Of a DNA stretch of 64,000 bases, positions 25,497 to 64,000 are shown piece after piece. The first letter of the stretch is position 1. Each line of letters opens with the position of its first letter. Position numbers and translations under genes: made by a program. Below the pieces are notes generated by a model, which saw only the letters and a list, made by a program, of their open reading frames with translations, ran no database searches and was not told where the DNA came from. Where the stretch lies: NCBI RefSeq assembly GCF_964340395.1, contig NC_135566.1:14746501-14810500 (forward strand), written 5' to 3'. This DNA comes from Glandiceps talaboti (lineage: Eukaryota; Hemichordata; Enteropneusta; Spengelidae).

Positions 25497-27782
25497 ACAG
25501 GGAGTGAGGCTATACTTGAAAACTAGTAAATCTAAACTTAACAAAATTTACCCAACTTATTCAGTTAATTCAAACCACCAATCTGAATTCTCCATGAAGA
25601 ACAGCAGATTTGCGTATTGAGTGTTTTGTAAATTGTTGCAATAAATATAAGTTGAAATTAATGATTAACTTTTACCATGCTTTGGAGTTTATGATAATCA
25701 AAGTCTATAGTCATGACTTTATTATATGCATAACGAGGACAAAGGTAACACTGAATTTATCTAGCCGCATTTCTTTATGTTTTAGGGACCCAGAAAAGTT
25801 GTTTTCACTTTTTCTAAATCACACAATTTTCTAAAATATGGTCACACATTATTTTCTTCATTTTGTCAAAATGGTATGATCATGTCTGAAGTTACAGAGA
25901 AAGGACACTTTGTGAATTCATTATGTTCAATACCAACTTAGATGTTATATAAAATAAGATAAAATAATTTGTTGGTTTCATTCATCGATCACAACATAGG
26001 CGGAAGTGACATATGAACCTTCCCAGGCAACTTCTGTTAAACATGTTGTCAGCTGTTTCTGTTGTTGTAATTTTATAACAATACAAACAGTTGACAACTC
26101 ATTTCTTAATGGAAGTTCCCCAGCAACACCCATACATTATTTCTGCCTCTAATAGTTCAGATCAATACTAACCCTATACTGATACGGAAAAGTGAATGAA
26201 ACCAATACTTTGATTTCACATGACATCAAGTTTTTATTTGGGCAAAAATTGATAAAATGTTTGTTTCCGATATAATAAATGACTTCAGAGAATAGGTTGG
26301 GATTTTATTTTATTTTACATTTTGTTTTTTTTTAAAAATAATTTGACCCAACGACAAGATACTCGTTGGTCACAATACTTCTCTAACAATTGATGAGGCT
26401 TTAAAAAAGAAGCAAATCAAGACAATTATGTGATTCAGAATTTAATAGACAAACACACTATGCAGACTGTACTGTTATAGGCTGAAATCACATTGTTTCT
26501 CTCTGAAATGAGAGATTTTAAAAAAGTGACTGTACTTTGGCAAGAAAATCTACAGGGAAGTAGAAATAAATTGTCATAATTTTATCTTTTTGCATGAGAA
26601 TATAGTCTGGGGTTGGTGGCTTAAACTATGATTGGTTCGGTTATGAGAATTGAACAGGTTTGATAAATTGTATGAGAAAGAGTCATGTTATAATCTTCAT
26701 GTAACTTCATAATTCATACGTTTTTGACTTCATACAAGTTATATTTCATCTTGTAAATGAAATAAAAGTGTAAAGTAATGTTTGAATGGATGTATGTCAG
26801 TCAGTAGTCTTTATACATGTAATTTAATGCATCATTCTTTAACGTGTAGACTGTATGTCTGGCCTCTTGACTGGTTAAAATCCAAAGGCTTCCCATAAAT
26901 AGATTTTCAAGTAATTTGTCAACGCTTGATTCTTCTGTTAGAGGGAGCTTTTTGATGAATAGTGAGTGTACTTTTAATACAATTTCGCATTCCACCAGAG
27001 CAAATAGTCTTTTCAGAGAGCCATCATGAATTTTGTCAGTCGAGTTTTGGTTTGTTAATCAGGTGAAAGAAGCTGTGAGACAACTCCCACAATGCCTAAG
27101 AAAGGTAGAAGCTACATGTATGTAATTGTGTGAAAGCTTTACCAAGATCCAAGTATTCAATGACAAAAAATGGCTGGAAGGTACTTTGTATATTAATGCT
27201 TATTAGTCATTCAATAAAGGCATTTCCTGACAGTTTCTAGAACCATTTCTGACAATCGTACTTGTTAAAGGTGGACACTGTTAGTGCAGCAAATTGCTCG
27301 GATGTGATTTGATTTCCATGTAATTTTACCCACCACATGCAACTAGCTGTTGTAAATTGACTACATTTATCATAATAGCCCAACAGCGCTAAAGAGGAGT
27401 CTCTATATGCTTGATGGTCCAGAGTGAGCAAGTCGTTACCTAATATTGTAATACCTTGATGACTTGGATGACGTGTGTAACTAACAGATATGTCTATCAG
27501 AATTACTCCATTTGACACCTTCTGGCAGTTTACTCACCGCTGTGGTTCTCTAATGATGTGTGTGACTTACAGCAGTGATGCTCAGAAACATACATTGTAC
27601 CATTTACACCTTGTGCTTCTTTTACAGTGATTTACATTGTTAAAATCAGTTCAAAACACAGGTTGAAGCCTGTATAAGGAAGTCAACATGTATAACTTTC
27701 AGATTGATTTATTCCATTTTGTCTCCCTTATCTAATGAGTAGTTTACATCATACATTTGTATGTATGTAATGCACTGTAATC
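25497..27782. other. intergenic; one unassigned minus-strand ORF
   Basis: No known gene. A 93-codon frame on the minus strand (27237-27518) has a mixed composition not explained by a simple repeat, but I recognise no domain in it and see no convincing splice sites or partner exons. Confidence 0.35.
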
Positions 27783-28105
27783 AGATATTATTCCCCAATA
27801 TTTTTCTTTATTCAGCCAAGGAAAATACGAGTGACCTAAGGAGCCCTTGTCACCGCGAGTCGCTAGACGAGTGGTGACAACCCTTAGGTCATGAATGTTT
27901 TCTGACTGAATGAAGAATATATAATTATACCATTGCCAGTAATATAAAAAAGTTGGGGAAAGTAATGGCAATTTAGAGTGTTTTGAATTTGATATTTTGA
28001 ACACAGCAGAACCAAGGATGTAGATGCGAGTTGTGACAGAGCAACCAAAGTATACATTCTGTATTTTTTGTTGATCCTGGCTCGTGCATGGTATAATCAT
28101 TTGTG
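27783..28105 (-). mobile_element. fold-back MITE family A, copy 3
   Basis: In reverse orientation to copies 1, 2 and 4. The palindromic part (27783-27925) has arms ATTATTCCCCAATATTTTTC and its complement. The inner arms carry GTGACCTAAGG and CCTTAGGTCATGA. The body (27930-28105) matches the 38433 copy: GGGGAAAGTAATGGCAATTT is the complement of AAATTGCCATTACTTTCCCC, and GATCCTGGCTCGTGCATGGT matches ATGCATGAGCCAGGTTC inverted. Confidence 0.85.
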
Positions 28106-28250
28106 TGTGATAAGTCACTTCCTAGTGTGACATTAATTGAACTAGTGATTGCAGTGACTCTCAGAAATACATACCAGTGTGCCCTCAATGATAGCCAAAT
28201 TTTTTTTTTGCGCGTCAGTATGATAGAAACTGGCATTCTTATGAGTCACC

Positions 28251-28430
28251 ACATAGTAAGAGATAGGGGAACACCAAATTTTGGTGCGTCACTAGAAATT
28301 GAATATGTCAGTGGTGTGTCAAATTGGCTTAGAGGGCATACTGGTCACAACATAGTAAGAGATAGGGGAACACCAAATTTTGGTGCGTCACTAGAAGTTG
28401 TGTGCGTCAGTGGTGCATCAAATTGGCTTA
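28251..28430. repeat. 99-bp tandem duplication with small hairpins
   Basis: ACATAGTAAGAGATAGGGGA starts at 28251 and 28350. Both copies contain the 15-nt hairpin CACCAAATTTTGGTG and end in CAAATTGGCTTA. Very high identity shows a recent duplication. Confidence 0.92.
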
Positions 28431-29589
28431 AATTCTATTGATATATTCTATTTGCTTGGCTAAAGATACCATCCGATTAGTCTTGTGAGCATGTTACCTT
28501 CAAAATTATTGTTTGCCAAGACATGGAATAGAATGCAAGATTTCAAAACACATATAACATGTACAGTGCATATAACATGTACATGACTGTGTGTAGACAG
28601 TTAAATGCGAGTCAGAAATATTTCTTTTGAACCTTTTAATCCGATGAGACTCTTGTGATCATTGTATATGTGTCTGTGTGTTCCTTTCAAAATTGTTCAT
28701 CATGTTGTTAGCTGGTTCAAACATGGTTTACATGTAAATCAGTAAATCCTACTGGTTGAGTATACTCTGTAGTTTGAAATATTCTGTTTGCATACATGTA
28801 GGCCTTCTAATCTGGTAAAATTGCATTACAAGTTCTGTGGTAAATCACATGTTCGGTTATAGTAGAATCACATATTCAATGAGAGTACTAACAAATTAGT
28901 GCGGTTCTGAATTTGCGCCAGTGACATGTCCATTATTCATTGCATGAGTAGAAATAACTCATTCTACTTCTGGTTTTACAGCATTCAAACATATTGTGCT
29001 TAATTAAAAACAATTACCTTGAGTGATAACTTTGTTGAAACATGCATATGAAATGTTATGTTTGATGGCCATGATATTTATAACCATAGTGGAAGTTAAA
29101 CACGCTATATTGATTTCTGTAAATCATTATGCTAGAGGAAAGACTTAATTATGGTCATAGGATAATGAGGTACATGTATTATTCTTCAATATTTGTCATG
29201 CGATCAGGAAATATATACATTTACATGTACTTATAGCGCCAGAGGCTAGTAGATTTTGATTCAAGACAATCACATGATTCAAAAATGTCTTTATCACCAT
29301 GGAGTAATGACATATTTTATTCTCTTTCCACCAAGGGGTATTTGTTTGTACACAAGTAAACACTGCAGTGTAGTTGGGGAAAAAGGATTAATTTATCACG
29401 GTTGTTTGCAAGTGCATAAAGAAAACCATGAATTACATGTATTTTAATTTTTTTCATACATGTATAAAAGTATCTCTGATTGTATCATCACAAAACTGAT
29501 GATAAACCATGTAGAGATCTAGAATCAGAGATAAAATCCTGTATTTTGAATTTTTAATGCTACATATACATGTAGGTGTTAGTTTGTAT
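28431..29589. other. intergenic, no feature recognised
   Basis: AT-rich, nothing supportable. Confidence 0.45.
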
Positions 29590-30075
29590 ACAGTTTACTT
29601 TTGGTTTGATCAAGATGGACGGAACAAAGTAATATTTCACTGTGAGTGACACGTCCTAGCTTCGCTGGATGAGATTACAATGTTATGTAGGGGATTTGAT
29701 GTAGATGGACTCGATGAACTTGCATTTCATTGAGAATTTTTCCCGTCCACATCGGCGAGATATAGCAGTGCTCACATTTTACACAGGATTGTTTAGTTTG
29801 AATGGACTGAATGAGTAGACACTAATGGATAAGGGTTTTCTGTAGATGGACTTGATGAGCTTGCATTTCATTGAGAACTGTTCAGTCCATATTGACTGGT
29901 ATCACTCACATATTTTATACAGCATATGGTCTAGTTTTGGATGGGCTGAATGTCGGAATCTACATTAATATGGACTCAGTGAGCTTGCATTTCATCGAGA
30001 ATGGTTCAGCCCATATTGGCTGACAGAGCTCACACTTTACAGAGGGTGGTTTAGTTTAGATGGATTGGATCAACT
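29590..30075. repeat. degenerate 124-141-bp tandem repeat, 3-4 copies
   Basis: CTTGCATTTCATTGAGAA recurs near 29719, 29860 and 29984 (last copy TTTCATCGAGAA). Each is followed by CAGTCCATATTG-like sequence, CTCACA and TTTAGTTT-GGATGG. Spacings are 141 and 124 bp. Confidence 0.82.
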
Positions 30076-31436
30076 CACATTAATAAGAGTAATTCAACGG
30101 AAAAAATCAAGTATCTACAATTGTAGTTTGATGCTACGGATACTTTTATTAAATCTCATAATCTCATTTTCAATTCTATGGTTATACATGTACATTTGAA
30201 ACACTCATTACATTATAGTTTTTAGTACTAGAAGTGCAAAGAAACAAGGTCTATGCTGTTATTTAATCAAAAGAGCCACAGTTGAATGTCTTGATTGTTT
30301 TGACACTGGCTCACCTCTACAGTTGCAATTACTAGCATTGACCTGCCGCAGTCTATTAAACACTACTGTGTCTGACTTGTGTAATTTTGTTTATTGCTTC
30401 GCTAAGTCAAGCTGTCATACATAGTTTGGTTGTATTGTAATCATTTCAAGATGAGTCCAGGGCTTGTGATCTGATCATGACCTTCCCTTAAGGCAAACAC
30501 ACAAATTACAATATTACATATTAGCTAGTGGAACCTCCAGGCAAACACACATATTACAATTACACATGCATGCATGGATTAGGAGATCGTTTGTACAGGA
30601 AGAATACTCACTACTTTGTAATCCTGAGCTGTTTCTAGTAGAACACATGAACACACAAGAGGATTATAGTAATAATTCAATGGGTTATCAACTTCTGATC
30701 TTGAACTTCTTCAGGCGACTACAAATTACCAAAAAGATGAAGGGTTGCAATCAGACACTGGATCAGACACGACGCGGGCGAAAACTGCTCTTGTTTGTAG
30801 AGCAGATGTTCCCCTCTGGCAAAACTATATAAATTCATTATTTAAAAAACTCGTTTTCTGCTTGCTTTTGTAGGTGATATTGAAGAAGTTGATGGACACT
30901 ATCCTACGTGGGCAATTATAGGCTTTTTTAAACAGACTGTATATTAAGGATTCTATGTGTAATGAACCATTGTGAATTTCTTTGACATTATCATATTCAA
31001 AGCAACAGTTGAGAAGTGACATATCTATAGTGTGTTCAGATGATTCATCGGACAGCTTGGAGATGTGACTGTTTTACAGATATACAGTCCAACCCCCTAC
31101 ATTATGTATAGCAGCAGTCACAGCGGATCACGTACACGGGATGTAGCAAGTCTGTAGCAGCCTTTCCTGGATTAACTTTATATTCTTGTGTTAGCTTTAT
31201 TGCCAGTAGCCTGAAGATCAACTGAGAGCTGAATGATTTTATCAAGAAAACCAAATATAATGACCAAGTGACAACTCTACTTCGCAGGAATACTTCTCAT
31301 TCTAATGTATTGCTGAATTTGTAACTGCGAAAACCATTATGTCATTGTAGCATAGCTGAAGTCTGCATAATTCTTCCAAGATTTCATCACGTAACATTTG
31401 TATTTTCTATATTTGATGAGAGATTTCCTGCACTGA
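30076..31436. other. 5' flank of the SLC43A3-like gene
   Basis: Sequence upstream of the first coding exon. I see no confident TATA box or CpG island. The 5' UTR probably lies at least partly here, and an upstream non-coding exon cannot be excluded (TTCGCAG at about 31280-31286 would be one possible acceptor). An in-frame TGA sits directly before the first ATG at 31434-31436. Confidence 0.4.
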
Positions 31437-63931
<32,495 letters not shown>

Positions 63932-64000
63932 GTAAGTCAACATTTACAATGTCTCCTCGATGTTTATTTCCCCAAAGATTTTCTGGAGCTTGTCTGTTTA
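63932..64000. other. start of intron 8 (gene continues to the right)
   Basis: GTAAGT donor at 63932, then AT-rich intron to the window edge. TM11, TM12 and the stop codon lie outside. Confidence 0.8.

Noticed and set aside
27237-27518. 93-codon minus-strand open frame with varied composition
   Set aside because: No recognisable domain, no clear acceptor or donor and no neighbouring exon; a frame of this length is not remarkable in 64 kb.

Overview
The window is AT-rich metazoan nuclear DNA: one gene with introns of up to 12.9 kb, surrounded by tandem repeats, palindromic transposon remnants, a CR1/L2-like LINE tail and tRNA-derived SINE pieces. The gene content and the frequent TACATGTA-type motifs suggest a marine invertebrate (hemichordate, cephalochordate or lophotrochozoan). 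I cannot settle the phylum from sequence alone. There are no bacterial-type genes, rRNA genes or CRISPR arrays.

Positions 1-31436 hold no gene I can recognise. They contain a 40-bp minisatellite (303-1425), a SINE (3165-3450), a broken LINE 3' end on the minus strand (5939-6545), a 130-bp tandem repeat (6600-7290), long tetranucleotide and dinucleotide microsatellites, a 29-bp minisatellite carrying AGGTCA/TGACCT motifs (22204-23265), and copies of several fold-back (MITE-like) families.

Positions 31437-63931 hold eight coding exons, plus strand, of an SLC43 family transporter most like SLC43A3 (equilibrative nucleobase transporter 1). All splice sites are GT-AG and the phases join without a gap. 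The last exon or exons lie beyond the right edge. Exons 1-4 encode TM1-TM6, exons 6-8 encode TM7-TM10. Exon 5 is a 732-nt phase 1-1 exon that adds about 244 polar residues, rich in Ser-Gln repeats, to the cytosolic TM6-TM7 loop, a region that is short in vertebrate SLC43A3. This is the most notable feature of the window.

The introns carry a young 415-bp inverted-repeat transposon flanked by 11-bp direct repeats (47461-47875), a 1.08-kb pogo/Tigger-like non-autonomous element (55247-56324), a 2.3-kb element with a second one nested in it (49764-52101), many 30-200 bp tandem duplications, and local duplications of two of the gene's own splice-donor regions (exons 2 and 4). A possible short terminal exon of an antisense gene (49546-49591) is weakly supported.
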